Assembly (NCBI GenBank): GCA_009667805.1
Contig: CM019065.1
Span: 153,176,101-153,240,100 of the forward strand
Source: Leptobrachium leishanense
Taxonomy: Eukaryota; Chordata; Amphibia; Anura; Megophryidae
Reading direction: 5' to 3'
DNA: 64,000 nucleotides
The position numbers were made by a program, and so were the translations under genes. The notes under the pieces were generated by a model. The model was not told the DNA's origin and searched no databases. It worked only from the letters and a program-made list of their open reading frames with translations. This document shows, piece by piece, positions 1 to 13,679 of the stretch (the first letter of the stretch is position 1; every line of letters starts with the position of its first letter).

Positions 1-210
1 TGCTGTCACAACCTCATGACTTATGGCCATTACATTTCAGAAGGTGGAAGTGGAAGGCAGGAACTGGCTTACTGAGATTTAGGGGATGATCAATGTATAC
101 AAGGATTGATTAGGTATCACAAAAGAGAATCGGATTAGGATCTGGGTGCTATATGAAACTGCAGAAAAAGTTAATTGTTTGACCGATTCACATTCTTCAG
201 ACAACTGTCA
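1..210. other. No feature recognised
   Basis: I see no coding potential or repeat boundary here. It is ordinary AT-rich sequence up to the first inverted repeat. Confidence 0.5.
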
Positions 211-377
211 GGTCTATTCAAAGAAAGGTGAAACTCTGGAGAACTTTTGGAGAAATGAAAATTCGAAGGTCAAATAGCCGATTTGGAAAGTGAGATAAAA
301 GGGAGAATTTTTCTGGTTTGGCTAGTTTGACCTAGAATTTTCACGTCTCCAAAGTTTCTCCTTTTAGCGAATAGACC
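211..377. mobile_element. Short palindromic MITE
   Basis: The two halves are imperfect inverted copies. GGTCTATTC at 211-219 is answered by GAATAGACC at 369-377, and inner blocks such as GTGAAA...CTGGAGA match the complement of TCTCCAAAG...TTTCAC. There is no ORF. A related copy with different outermost bases lies at 33461-33639. The foldback form suggests a non-autonomous DNA transposon. I could not define a target duplication, so the superfamily is open. Confidence 0.6.
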
Positions 378-638
378 CTTGTGTGTTTCTATAGATATGT
401 GATCACTCCGGGTTTGAAAGAATGAATGCACCAAATAATGCTCCCTATCTACCCAGATGTCGAATCTAGTTTAATAAAACACCTTACTTCTGATATCAGG
501 TGCCCCAGCACAGTGCAGAGGTCAGTGTATGAGCAGCCCAGCAGCACTAGGAATGTACAAATTCAAATGGAAAAAAGACAGATCATGGGCAGAGATGTAT
601 ATTATTATTATTATTTTTATTATTATTGTCAACATTTA

Positions 639-2255
<1,617 letters not shown>

Positions 2256-2300
2256 TATATAGCGCCAACAGTTTCCACAGCGCTTTACAATAACCAAAGG

Positions 2301-2748
2301 GAAGTGGCAGTGTTGTCTGTGAACAGAAATCCTGGAGTGCAAACAAGGATGCCCAGGGTCCATGAAAGAAGAGGATCTTTACCCTAACCACATGGTGCTC
2401 TGTTTATTAATAGTGGTAAGGATGACAAGGAAGAAAAGCAGACAAGAAGATTGATGGGACAGGTAATCAATGACCGATTTAATGAGGTGGGTGGTCTATG
2501 GGGTCAAAAGTGGCAAATGTTCAGGAGGACTTGGAGTGCAGTAACTATAATAAATAATATATGACCGATCACAAAACTGAATTGTAGTTCATCAGGACTG
2601 GCTCAACCAGTACTGGGTATGTGTCAAAGGTTTGTATCTAACTGCAATTCATTGGGGCACACTCAAACAATACTGGGTCTATGCTTAATTTACTGACTGC
2701 ATATAATCAGGAGGACAGGCTCGGGCTTTGTTAGGTTTGAATCGAATG
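2301..2748. other. No feature recognised
   Basis: Intergenic sequence with two loosely similar phrases (caggactggctcaaccagtactggg near 2597 and a related phrase near 2650), perhaps an old tandem duplication. No coding frame or transposon terminus is seen. Confidence 0.4.
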
Positions 2749-2932
2749 CAGTGGTTCTCAATCGCGTTCCTCAAGTAACCCTAACAGGTCATGTTTTCCA
2801 AATATCTGAAGCACAGCGCAGGGGATATGATTTGCTGCTCAGTGATTGCAGGATTCAGTCTGCATTTCCTCAAGGGAATCCTTAAAATCTGGCCTATTAG
2901 GGGTACTTGAGGACCACGGTTGGGAACCACTG
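2749..2932. mobile_element. hAT-type MITE (CAGTGGTT ends)
   Basis: The element starts CAGTGGTTCTCAA and ends TTGGGAACCACTG, the termini of Charlie-like hAT elements. The flanking octamers atcgaatg and ctctaatg agree at 6 of 8 positions and fit a decayed 8-bp target duplication. It is 184 bp with no ORF. A second copy is at 58456-58624. Confidence 0.85.
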
Positions 2933-3289
2933 CTCTAATGCAAGATCAGTTTCCTGACTGCAGATTAATGAGAGGATTTGATACAGCCAACAGGACACCA
3001 ATCCAACGTAAATGGAGGCTGACAAAGTTTTTATTTGGGTGGACTTCAGGCTTCACCCTCATCTTACATAAGCCCTACCTACCCTTGGAAATTTTAAAAG
3101 GGGCACGCTACTCCTCCTGATATCACATTATCTTTTTAAAGTGGCAAGGATATGAGGACTGTGCCCCCCCCCCGACCCTATCTGGGAAAAACGCTGGGTG
3201 ACATGGAGGTGATTCCATTCAGGGAGTGTGCGGACATCGACTTCTCTTTCTCAGAGAGGCACCAAGTGATCTGATATGATCATGCATGC
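2933..3289. other. No feature recognised; upstream flank of the L1 copy
   Basis: No convincing ORF or repeat boundary. A C-run at about 3166-3174 is the only striking composition. Confidence 0.4.
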
Positions 3290-3515
3290 GGGGGGCGTGT
3301 CCTGACCGCCGAGCGAAATGGCCGCGTGATCGGAGAGCTCCGCAGCCAAAGCCGACTCCGACCTCACAGCACACCATCAAATCCATGAGGGTCAAACCCC
3401 GCAAGCCTCTACACACCCCCGGACCGCCGGAGACCGTGACCGACATTCGCCCGGGCTCCATCAGGCAGTTTTTGGCCCTAACAAGGAGGCCGCAGACCCG
3501 GCAGCGGAATCCAAG

Positions 3516-4480
3516 ATGGCGGCCGCACACGATGCTTCGACCCCCAGCTCCCCAAACGACCGGAATCAGGGCATGCAGGTGAGCGCTGGGATCCCCCGCC
3601 AGACCTACATATGCTCCTCCGCTCACTCCCCACCAGGGAAGATCTGGCGACCTCGACGGCCGGTCTACAGACCTCGCTGCTCTCCAAGATCAGGGGCCTG
3701 CGTGACGACCTAAACGGCCTACAGGACAGGATCACACAGGTAGAGGTGTCCCAGGCCCGCCAGCAAAAAATTTCAGCTACCCATGACTCGGCACTGGCAA
3801 CACAGCACGACGCTGTACAGGCCCTGGCCAGACACGTGGAAGACCTTGAGAATAGAGGCCGAAGAAATAACATTAGAGTTAGGGGTCGCCCTGAAAGCGA
3901 AAATTCACCTGCAGATTTGCGCCACACGCTCACTCGACTGTTTAACGAACTGCTGGACAGAGATCCCTCAACGGACATAGAGTTCGAAAGATGTCACCGT
4001 GCCTTGCGCCCCCGTGGCCCGCCCGACGCACCACCCAGAGACGTAATCTGCTGCTTACTACGGCACATGGTTAAAGAAGACATCATGTTGGCCGCACGCG
4101 AGACGCGCTCTATTGTATTCGCAGACGCCAGCGTCTCCCTGTTTCAGGACCTGTCGCCCGCCACGTTGCAGTCACGGTGCCTCCTGAAGCCACTCACCTC
4201 GGCCCTCCAGACACAAAACCTCCAATATAAATGGCTGTTCCCGTTTGGGATACAAGTCCGCTCTCAGCACGGACCCATTGCACTTCGCACTGGCTCGGAT
4301 CTACCTGCCTTCCTGGAAGCCCTCTCTCTCCTGCTGGACACTCTACTAACTTTGCCGGCTCTCACGGAGATGTACTCCTTCCCGCTGGGACCACCTGCGC
4401 GGCAACAAAGACCGCGTCGCCGTCAACACTCAACGTCCCAATCCTCATCGCAAACTTCGCACAGACCGCGAAACAACTGA
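3516..4480 (+). pseudogene. L1-type ORF1 (RNA-binding protein)
   Basis: The clean frame 3611-4480 encodes about 289 residues: an N-terminal heptad-like coiled coil (around LSKIRGLRDDLNGLQDRI), then the hallmark NIRVRGRPE of the L1 ORF1 RRM, and a C-terminal domain ending in a basic tail. In L1 elements this protein trimerises, binds the element RNA and acts as a nucleic-acid chaperone. An ATG at 3516 in another frame gives a plausible N-terminus, which implies a frameshift near 3600. About 0.7 kb of GC-rich spacer separates it from ORF2. Confidence 0.8.
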
Positions 4481-5197
4481 CAACACTCTGTGCCTCTCAC
4501 TACGGTCGGTCCTGCCTTACGTATCATTACCAGCCTGCCAGTACGGACGATAGTCCGAGACACCGACTCGACGGCTTGGCAACTCACCGGAATACCTAAT
4601 CTATACCCGGGCCCTGATCCTCGCCTCCCGCCTGAATCCGATGCACCGACGTGCTACTGGTCTTCACTACAAGGGCATGTATCCTTTATCTTTTACCACG
4701 TAGCTCTGGGCTCGATCCGCACTGGCTGCAGCAGTGGTGGGAGCTACCACGCCTGGACTTGGCCTAGTCCAGAGGCGTCGCAAGACAAGACTGTAGCCAC
4801 TGGCGGAAAGGCTGCGGACCCCGCGGTCCCTGACTCCCGGCCCTTCGCAGGCTCACACACTCGGTCGGAGCCGGCAGGCAAGCGGCGAATCCGACACGCT
4901 GTTCAAATTGTTTACTGTTTAGTTATACTGTTTATAGATTACTATTGTCTTGTTTACGGAACCTAGAGACGCCATCGCTCGGCGCTCGTTACTACCTCCC
5001 GCGAGATAGTGCCTTTGGGCCATAGGCCCCCTTTGTAGTGTAACTACCCTCCGTCGCCTGTGCAAAAGGACTAGATTACACTTGGCACAACCTCATCGAC
5101 TTGACCCTCCCCTTCACCCCCCCTTCCACCCACCTATCTACCTCTTCCTGAGTCATCCATTCTTTCAGACGCTAACACCCCCCCATCGACAGATCAC

Positions 5198-6325
5198 ATG
5201 GCCTCACTCCCCCGCCCCCTTAAAATCCTTACCATCAACGCCAAAGGGCTAAATATCCCAGAGAAAAGGCACTCAGCCCTCAGGGAATTCCGCTCCTATC
5301 ACGCTGATGTGGTCCTCATTCAAGAGACCCACTTCCCACACGACGGAGCCCCACGACTTAGCAGCCAAAAATTTCCTCTGGGGTTCTTTAGCAACTCCAC
5401 GGCCGGTAAGGTTTGTGGCACGGCGGTCCTAATATCTAGAGACGTCCCACTTAATGTCACCGATACGAAACTTGACACGGACGGGCGTTATACCTTTGTT
5501 ATGGGTACAATAGGCGATCAAACATACACCTTTGCCTCCATATACCTCCCGAACCGGAAACAACATCACACGCTCCGTTCCATTCTGACGACTTTGGCAG
5601 ACTTCCAGGAGGGGGTACTGGTACTGGGAGGGGACCTCAATCTCCCTTTGGACGTCCACCTTGACACCTCCAGGGGGGTTTCTAGTATCCCACAGTGCTT
5701 CGGCAAGCGCGAGCCTCCTTACACGCTCACCGACTGGTTGACTGCTGGCGCACACTGCACCCTACCACCAGGGACTACACTCACTTTAGCTCACCCCACC
5801 ACTCCTATTCTAGGATAGATAGTGTCTTCCTCCCCTTCGGGCACCTCCGCCTCTTAGAATCAGCGACTATAGGCCCCTTGACATGGTCCGATCATAACCC
5901 AGTGATAATCACTATTCATTCGCCCCTAATACGGCCCAGAGAACGGCTTTGGCGCCTCAACGAGACCCTTATTGCCGACCCACTGATCAAAGAGGAACTC
6001 ACTCAGTTGTTGCGCAATTACTTCACAGAAAACGCCCCCCCCCCCACACTCCACACCTCAGATCATTTGGGAGGCTCACAAAGTGGTGATAAGGGGATAC
6101 CTCATACAACAAGGCTCGTTGAAAAAGAAAGCGTACACATCCACACTTGAATCCCTCCTTCAACGCATTCATGTCCTAGAACAGGCACATAAACATCACA
6201 TAGACGATGCGAGTTACACCTCCCTTCTGGAGCTTCGGACTGAACTTCAATCCCTACTAAATGATCATGCATGCGCAGCTCTGATCCAACGCTCTGCGTA
6301 GATACTACGGAACTTACGTACGTAA
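5198..6325 (+). pseudogene. L1-type ORF2, endonuclease domain
   Basis: From the ATG at 5198 the frame reads an apurinic-type endonuclease: LTINAKGLN near the start, VVLIQETHF (catalytic Glu), GGDLNLPLD, then in another frame SRIDSVF and SDHNPV (catalytic His). Frameshifts are needed near 5690 and at the C-run around 6040. The linker toward the reverse transcriptase continues to LRRYYGTYVR near 6325, where the element is interrupted. In intact L1s this domain nicks the target DNA for target-primed reverse transcription. Confidence 0.85.
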
Positions 6326-7312
6326 AGTGCACATGTCCGCAGTGTTGTGTAATTTGTGGTTACTATACAACACAAGTTTCATAGAAGCACAGATTGTGCT
6401 AGATAGCTGCAGGGACTTCCAGGTTCGGGGAGTCCTTGAGCTGCACGCCATGAAGAAAAAGAAAGTGAAATCTATTTTAAAAAAAGAAAAGGCTGTCAGC
6501 AGCATCTGCCCAATTACTTAGGAGTTTCTCTTTAACTCCTTACAATTAATGAGAAGTGCATACATCCCACACGATACAAAGCTGTGAGTTGTTTTCCTGG
6601 ACCATTTTACTTCATTCTATGCTTAATGCCGCACAGTGAGGAGCAACTGCTGTAAAGCTACTGTGAGTGTGTGGGGGGGGGCAGTATACAAAAGACCAGA
6701 AAATGGATGCATACAGTGATACATATGGAGTAAAATATTTTATTATTATTATTATCCTTTTACATAGCGCCACAAATTCTGCAGCGCTTTAGAAGATCAG
6801 CGTACACGGAGTTGATACATTAGAATACCACATGTGGATGATTTGGTCTGATTCAGGGGGACCCTTTTCCTAAGGGAACTTACAATGTATGAGAAGTACA
6901 AGTATTTTGTGAGGTAGGCGCATCTATATCATTAGGTGTCTTGCCCAAGGGCAATTGCTGATCAACTGAGTGGGATCAAGTCGTCTTTCCATGATTGTAG
7001 AGTAGTGACCTGGTGTTTAGGTTGAACCCACTTCTCATAATGTCAAGACATGCTTCTCCACATTGGAGGGATGTGCGGAATGGGATTTTTGACTTGCTTC
7101 TCCACAGTCAACAGGTAGAGATGTTACCGCTTGACCCCACAGCCGATATTGTGTGGTAGGCAAGTATGTACCATTAGATGTCTTCCCAAGGACACTTACT
7201 GGACAGGTGCTCTGGCCGGGATTCAAACCTGGGTCTCCATGGTTAAAGACCAGGGATGTTACCTCTACTCCATCCAGCCGATAGTCTTAACTAAAACTAT
7301 ACGAAAAGCATG
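6326..7312. other. Foreign segment inside the L1 copy
   Basis: L1 coding similarity stops near 6325 and resumes at about 7313 (SQTGFLHG), with roughly 0.8 kb of L1 missing. The intervening sequence has an unidentified part (6326-6720), a TAGCGC-type repeat preceded by (ATT)n (6733-6795), a decayed tRNA-SINE-like phrase (attaggtgtcttgcccaagg near 6930) and a clearer SINE at 7130-7290. This is an insertion plus deletion rather than a clean transposition. Confidence 0.6.
7130..7290 (-). mobile_element. tRNA-derived SINE, copy 4 (minus strand, tail lost)
   Basis: Read on the minus strand it begins ggctggatggagtagaggta (A-box region), contains a B-box-like GGTTTGAATCCC, then agcacctgtccagtaagtgt and ccttgggaagacatctaa. 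These are the same blocks, in the same order, as the SINEs at 26112, 26417 and 29763. The 3' LINE-derived tail is absent here. Confidence 0.7.
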
Positions 7313-7716
7313 ATTGGCCATCTCAAACTGGATTCCTACATGGACGGCTCTTGACCGAGAACATTTGCAAGCCCTTGGCAGCTTTTTGGCCCTCCTAACA
7401 CCGCATTCCCCAAACATAATGTTAAGCTGTGACGCCGATAAGGCTTTTGATAGAATCTCATGGCATTACCTTACAAGGTTTTTCAAATTTCACTATTTTG
7501 GAGGGAGGTTCCTGGCGCTGTTTCGCGTCATGTATACCTGCCTGTCCTCAATGGTCACAGTGAATGGGCTGAATTCTCCCCCTCTTACGTTGGAGCGTGG
7601 CCCCGACAAGTTGTCCTTTATCCCCCTTATTATTTAATTTGGCCGTCGAACCCCTAATTCGCAATTTGGAATCCAGTAATGATATTGCGGGTATACATCT
7701 GAATCCTAAAGGTGAG
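7313..7716 (+). pseudogene. L1-type ORF2, reverse transcriptase palm (part)
   Basis: SQTGFLHG, then LSCDADKAFDRISWHYL (motif A) and, in another frame from about 7605, GCPLSPLLFNLAVEPL (motif B region) continuing to GIHLNPKGE. These are characteristic of L1/Tx1 reverse transcriptases. At least one frameshift lies near 7600. The piece ends where the Penelope-like insertion begins. Confidence 0.85.
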
Positions 7717-7717
7717 A

Positions 7718-7963
7718 ATGTTGGAACATGTACGCTCCGTTAGATATCCACGAGATACCCTGATTACTAGACATCTTCGCCACTTACATCATAACAATGC
7801 TGAAAATATAAGGTTTATGATAATTGAGCATGTTCATATGGGACAACGTGGAGGTGACCTGGACAAAAAACTGCGTCAAAGAGAGGCCTATTGGATATAC
7901 CAATTGGGAACGAGATATCCGGGAGGCCTGAATGAGGGCTTTACCTTCTCTCCCTTTATATGA
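7718..7963 (+). pseudogene. Penelope-like GIY-YIG endonuclease, C-terminal part
   Basis: The frame reads LEHVRSVRYPRDTLITRH, then RGGDLDKKLRQREAYWIYQL and GGLNEGFTF before a stop at 7961-7963. The LRQREAYWIYQL...GLNE block is the conserved end of the GIY-YIG domain of Penelope-like elements, whose nicking activity supports integration. The GIY and YIG motifs and the whole reverse transcriptase are missing upstream, so this is a fragment. It shows no internal stops. Confidence 0.82.
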
Positions 7964-8761
7964 TTTAGCAATACATCAATTTTAATTTCTTCTTAATACA
8001 CATTTATTTTACTTAATTGCTTTCCAAATCTGTGTTGGTTTCCTCCCTCCTGACTTTTTCCCTAAAGAACAGCCCCCTCTTAATAATTGGGGTACCTTTC
8101 TAAATTATCTTACCATAGAGGTTTTACAGTGACTATGTTTAGGCTTTCCTTAACTCTCTAATAAACTTGTGTCCTCGAAAGAGAATCTCATTTGCCATAT
8201 TTATCCATAGAGAACATGTGGCCTCTATGGGAAGAGTGAGGACTAATTTGTTACATTAAACGTTAGAGCGCTATACACCTTCCATTCCGTCACTTCAGAT
8301 TGGAGCATTGTCTTATTTGAACTTTGTCTCCAACTTAAGGACCTTTAGAGCGCTATACACCTCCTCTTTCCATTTTTGTGACCATTTAAAAACCAACCGG
8401 AAACTCCAGCGACCGGAAATAATGCTGTTTATTATACCGGAAGTTGAATGAAAAAAACATCCGGTTTCTGTTTTTTCGTGATACTCCAGACGAATGGGTT
8501 TCAGTATGAATTAATTAATAAAAATGGGAAAACTTTGTGCTCTTTGAATGTTAGGAAGGATTAATATATACTTGGGGCTTGTTTCATGCATGTTCCGTCT
8601 TTCTCGGCATTTGGAATCATTCCCTTGATGGACCGGAAGGGATGGCAGAACCGGAAATGACGGCTCTAACGCTATGCCGGAAATCCGGCAATACAGCGTC
8701 AATTGAACGCATCTGTGTCTCCCCCTTAGGAGTTACTATTTAAACGGAAACCACACACACA

Positions 8762-8820
8762 GTAGGATCACTCCTGATGAAGTCGTTCTGAGTAACGACG
8801 AAACGCGTTGGGTGTTCTAC
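8762..8820 (+). ncRNA. Hammerhead-ribozyme-like motif of a Penelope-like element
   Basis: CTGATGA at 8774-8780 and GAA at 8800-8802 match the conserved core. GTCGTT (8782-8787) pairs perfectly with AACGAC (8794-8799) as stem II. ACGCGT (8803-8808) can form a tiny stem III closed by A-U and C-G, followed by T8809 as the cleavage nucleotide. CACTC (8769-8773) pairs with GGGTG (8810-8814) as stem I, extended by GTAG/CTAC at the outer ends. One extra A (8781) precedes stem II, so activity is uncertain. Minimal hammerheads with very short stem III are known in Penelope-like elements. The position downstream of the GIY-YIG frame on the same strand fits. Confidence 0.65.
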
Positions 8821-9742
8821 CTTTTAAACTGCTTTGTCTATTTGTCCTGGATTCTGGCATCTAAACAATTGGGTCCCTTTTGATTATTCATTTTTGAATT
8901 GACTTCGAATTGACTTTGGCTTGTTTGGCTTGATGGGCTGAGTTGGTGCCCCACTTTCTCTTTCCCAAATCTCTCTAACAAGTACTTAATGATTGATTTT
9001 TGCCTGTTTGCTCCAATTTAAAAGGCTGTTGCAACAATATCTTGTGACTAATATTGCCAATCACTGTTTTTGTCACATTATAGAATATTCTTGAAAAAAG
9101 AGGGGGCAAATCTGTCCAAATTCAAAAAATTCATTGTACCGCTACATGGTGTCAGTTTAACTATACACTAAATTTTTGAAACGGGTACTGTTTAATCCTC
9201 TGAGGCAATGACGTTTAAATCTCGAATGTGACTATGACTCCTCTTTGAATTTTTTCTAATAACACCCTAAATGATCGAATTGGTGCACCTGAATTTAAAA
9301 ACGTTGCTGCATTAATATTCTGTGACTAAAAATACTGTTTTTGCCGTGTCATAGAAGAACCTGGAAGCAATAAGTAGGGGCTTAATTTACTTAAAACCGT
9401 GTACTTCTGTATGGTGTTCTTTCAACCTATATGTATATTAAATTTAAAATGGTTACGGTTGAAACTATTGAAGTAACGGTATTCTGGGTTTCAAATGTGG
9501 ACCCTAAAGAAACTTAACAAAAGAGTCTCTGTCCTAAAACGACTTAAGACGTCTATTTGTTGCCAGAAATTTTGATTCTTTTCTCACTTTTTTGGCTTTA
9601 AACGATAACCTTTGTCTATTTTGTGTTTAATCTTGAATAAAATTTATCTGTTTTCAATACTTTGAATCAATAGGGTTACCCCCTTTACGGAAAATCTTTC
9701 CACCTTTTGTGTTTTTTCAATACATCTGAATTAGACTGTTAC

Positions 9743-10153
9743 TCTAAAAGGTGGTGGCATTTGCAGACAACCTTCTATATTTATTTTTTATCCAACCCAG
9801 GTTCTGACACTCCGAGGCTCCTCTCATTATTAGACACCTTTCACGCAGTGTTGGAAGCTCTCCCACTAGGCACAGTGCCTTCCGGTGCCTGGCTCCAAAC
9901 ATTCCCATATCAACGGTCAAGCACCCCCAATGTGAAATATTTCGGAATTATTTTATCAGCTGATCTGTTGCAACTATATAGACTGAATGTAAATCCCACC
10001 TTACCACATATCAAAACATTGCTGGCAGCATGGAGAGCCCTCCCACTTTCATTCTTGGGCTGTGCATTCCTAATTAAAATGGCGTTAGTAGGTAAATTAT
10101 TACACCCCCTGCAAGTCTTACCCATTCTGCTTCAAAAACTGAAGCTTAAAACC
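9743..10153 (+). pseudogene. L1-type ORF2, motif C to thumb region
   Basis: KVVAFADNLLY corresponds to the FADD catalytic motif with the second Asp changed to Asn. Downstream, KYFGIILS, LPLSFLGCAFLIKM and LLHPLQVLPILLQK are typical of the L1 region after the polymerase core. Coding similarity stops at KLKT (10153), exactly at the left copy of the 10-bp duplication gcttaaaacc, and resumes at 20644. Confidence 0.82.
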
Positions 10154-10495
10154 AGAGCTCGACTCCTGCGGGAATGCGTGGGAATGGCATTCCAGCACTT
10201 CTCCCGCAGCGGGAACGTTGCGGGACGCTGTGGGCCGATTTAGTTTATCGCTGGGGCTGCTAGCGGAATGCATTAAACGCATTCCGCTAGCAGCACCCTC
10301 GACTGGCCCGTGTTCCCCGAGCGCTTCCTGCCTTTTCTTCTTGCGCAGCCGCCGTCTTCAGCCTTGTGAAGGACGTGATGCGGCCTACTGCCGAGATCTC
10401 GCGAGATCGCGTCACAGCCTTCACACAGAAGAAGCCGGCAGCAGCGTGCAGGAGCTCGGAGGACCACGCGGGAGGAGGCCTGTCTGGGTAAGTAT
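10154..10495. repeat. GC-rich palindromic block of the compound element
   Basis: Contains a near-perfect hairpin: the 16-base arms GCTGCTAGCGGAATGC (10256-10271) and their complement (10279-10294) around a 7-base loop. A second dyad, CTTCAGCCTTGTGAAGG...CAGCCTTCACACAGAAGAAG, is centred on TCTCGCGAGA at 10397-10406. No ORF. The block passes directly into the 25-27-bp array via gtctgggtaagtataaccc. Confidence 0.75.
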
Positions 10496-10571
10496 AACCC
10501 TGGGCTCTGCTGGTATATACAAAACACTGTGCTCTGCTGGTATATATAACCCTGAGCTCTGCTGGTATATA
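10496..10571 (+). repeat. 25-27-bp tandem array, left block
   Basis: Three units of the type ctgggctctgctggtatata immediately left of Tc1-B. The same unit resumes on the other side of Tc1-B (13368) and forms the main array at 18081-20490. Tc1-B therefore inserted into the array. Confidence 0.85.
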
Positions 10572-10738
10572 CAGTCATGGCCGAAATTGTTGGCACCCCA
10601 GACATTTTTCCAGAAAATCAAGTATTTCTCACAGAAAAGTATTGCAGTAACACATGTTTTGCTTTACACATGTTTATTCCCTTTGTGTGTATTGGAACAA
10701 AACAGAAAAAAGGAGGAAAAAAAAGCAAATGGGACATA

Positions 10739-11910
10739 GGTGGTAGACATTGCTTATTTAGATTTCAGTAAGGCTTTTGATACTGTTTCGCATAGAAGGC
10801 TTATCAATAAATTGCAATCTTTGAGCTTGGATTGCAATATTGTTGAATGGATTAGGCAGTGGCTGAGTGACAGGCAACAGAGGGTTGTGGTAAATGGAGT
10901 TTATTCGGCGCAAGGTCTTGTTACCAGTGGGGTACCTCAGGGGTCAGTACTTGGACCCATTCTATTAAATATTTTTATTAGTGATATTGCAGAAGGTATT
11001 AATGGAAAAGTATGTCTTTTTGCTGATGACACAAAGATTTGCAACAGGGTTGACGTTCCTGGAGGGATCAGCCAAATGACAAATGATTTAGGTAAACTAA
11101 AAAAATGGTCGGAGCTGTGGCAATTGAGTTTTAACGTGGATAAGTGCAAGATAATGCACCTGGGACGTAAAAACCCAAGGGCCGAATATAGAATATTTGA
11201 TACAGTCCTAACCTCAACATCTGAGGAAAGGGATTTAGGGGTTATTATTTCAGAGGATCTAAGGGTAAGTAGTCAATGTAATAGAGCAGCAGGAAATGCT
11301 AGCAGAATGCTTGGTTGTGTAGGGAGAGGTATTAGCAGTAGGAAAAGGGAAGTGCTCATGCCACTGTACAGAGCACTGGTGAGACCTCACTTGGAGTACT
11401 GTGTGCAGTACTGGAGACCGTATCTCCAGAAGGATATAGACATCTTAGAGAGAGTTCAGAGAAGGGCTACTAAAATGGTGTACGGCTTGAAGGAGAAAAG
11501 TTACAAGGAAAGGCTTAATGATCTTAACATGTACAGCTTGGAAAAAAGACGAGACAGAGGAGATATGATAGAAACATTTAAATACGTAAAGGGAATCCAC
11601 AAGGTAGAGGAAGGGAGTATATTTAAAAGGAAACAAAGTAGCAAAACAAGAGGACATAGTCTTAGATTAGAGGGGCAAAGGTTTAAAAGTAACATCAGGA
11701 AGCATTATTTTACTGAGAGGGTGGTGGATACATGGAACAGTCTTCCAGTTGAAGTGGTAGAGGCCAAAACAGTAATTGAATTTAAGCAGGCATGGGATAG
11801 GCATAAGGCTATCCTAAACAAAAGATAAATCCAGGTAAAGTATCCATGTAATTGGGCAGACTAGATGGGCCGAAAGGTTCTTATCTGCCGACATTTTTCT
11901 ATGTTTCTAT
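10739..11910 (+). mobile_element. CR1-like LINE, copy A (5'-truncated)
   Basis: Begins inside the reverse transcriptase, contains a single open frame, and ends cggccgaaaggttcttatct-type 3' sequence followed by tttctatgtttctat, the octamer-type tail of this family. The same 3' end, in the opposite orientation, occurs in the copies at 44071 and 54905. It sits in the left arm of Tc1-B. Confidence 0.88.
10740..11828 (+). CDS. CR1-like reverse transcriptase, C-terminal 362 codons (open)
   Basis: The frame is uninterrupted for 362 codons. It starts in motif A (YLDFSKAFDTVSHRRL), then SGVPQGSVLGPILLNIF (motif B), LFADDTKI (motif C) and LKKWSELWQLSFNVDKC, followed by the CR1 C-terminal domain ending VVDTWNSLPVEVV...FKQAWDRH. 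The upstream endonuclease and fingers are lost through 5' truncation, so it cannot be a functional element, but the absence of lesions suggests recent insertion. The initiating ATG is fortuitous. Confidence 0.9.
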   Translation: MVDIAYLDFSKAFDTVSHRRLINKLQSLSLDCNIVEWIRQWLSDRQQRVVVNGVYSAQGLVTSGVPQGSVLGPILLNIFISDIAEGINGKVCLFADDTKICNRVDVPGGISQMTNDLGKLKKWSELWQLSFNVDKCKIMHLGRKNPRAEYRIFDTVLTSTSEERDLGVIISEDLRVSSQCNRAAGNASRMLGCVGRGISSRKREVLMPLYRALVRPHLEYCVQYWRPYLQKDIDILERVQRRATKMVYGLKEKSYKERLNDLNMYSLEKRRDRGDMIETFKYVKGIHKVEEGSIFKRKQSSKTRGHSLRLEGQRFKSNIRKHYFTERVVDTWNSLPVEVVEAKTVIEFKQAWDRHKAILNKR

Positions 11911-12128
11911 AATGTCACTCAAAACTCCAAAAATGGGCTGGACAAAATTCTTGGCACCCTTTCAAAATTGTGGATAAATAAGATTGTTTCAAGCATGTGA
12001 TGCTCCTCTTAACTCACATGGGGCAAGTAACAGGTGTGGGCAATACAAAAATCACACCTGAAAGCAGATAAAAAGGAGAGAAGTTCACTTAGGCTTTGCA
12101 TTGTGTGTCTGTGTGTGACACACTAAGC

Positions 12129-13153
<1,025 letters not shown>

Positions 13154-13367
13154 GGGTGCCAAGAATTTTGTCCAGCCCATTTTTGGAGTTTTGTGTGACA
13201 TTATGTCCAATTTACTTTTTTTCCTCCCTTTTTTTGTTTTGTTCCAATACACACAAAGGGAATAAACAGGTGTATAGCAAAACATGTGTTACTGCAATAC
13301 TTTTCTGTGAGAAATACTTGATTTTCTGGAAAAATGTCTGGGGTGCCAACAATTTCGGCCATGACTG

Positions 13368-13430
13368 TATAACCCTGGGCTCTGCTGGAATACAAAACCC
13401 CGGGCTCTGCTGGTATATACAAAACCATGT
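13368..13430 (+). repeat. 25-27-bp tandem array, block right of Tc1-B
   Basis: Two to three units (ccctgggctctgctggaata, ccccgggctctgctggtata) directly after the Tc1-B terminus. The array is then interrupted by the element starting near 13432 and resumes at 18081. Confidence 0.85.
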
Positions 13431-13679
13431 GCCAATGGCGTCACTAGGGTTGGTGTCACCCAGTGCGGTAACTTATGGTGTCACCCCCCCCCCGAGTTTT
13501 ACAGATTTTCTTTTTAACTACTCTTACTCCTAAATCAGTACTCCCATATAACACTGAATCCTCATACACACAGCGCACATTACTGTGAGGTTTATTGCTG
13601 TGGAGCTCTCTCATATGCTCACACAAATTTTTGCCAACTGCCAGCAAGTACGGTGCCTGTTCGAAGGCAGTGGAAGCAC

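Larger units (their letters stand above)
7717..9742 (+). mobile_element. Penelope-like element A, 5'-truncated, inserted in the L1
   Basis: The segment starts inside a GIY-YIG endonuclease frame and continues through about 1.75 kb of non-coding 3' sequence holding a hammerhead-like motif (8762-8820). L1 resumes right after it at KVVAFADN. A possible short target duplication is ctaaaggtg (about 7708-7716) against ctaaaaggtg (about 9743-9752). The 3' region contains two diverged direct repeats (ttagagcgctatacacct near 8264 and 8345; tttaaaa..gttgc...ctgtgactaa near 9020 and 9295). Confidence 0.75.

Noticed and set aside
10740..11828. A host gene of 362 codons
   Set aside because: It is the C-terminal part of a CR1-like reverse transcriptase, matched by two other copies in the window.
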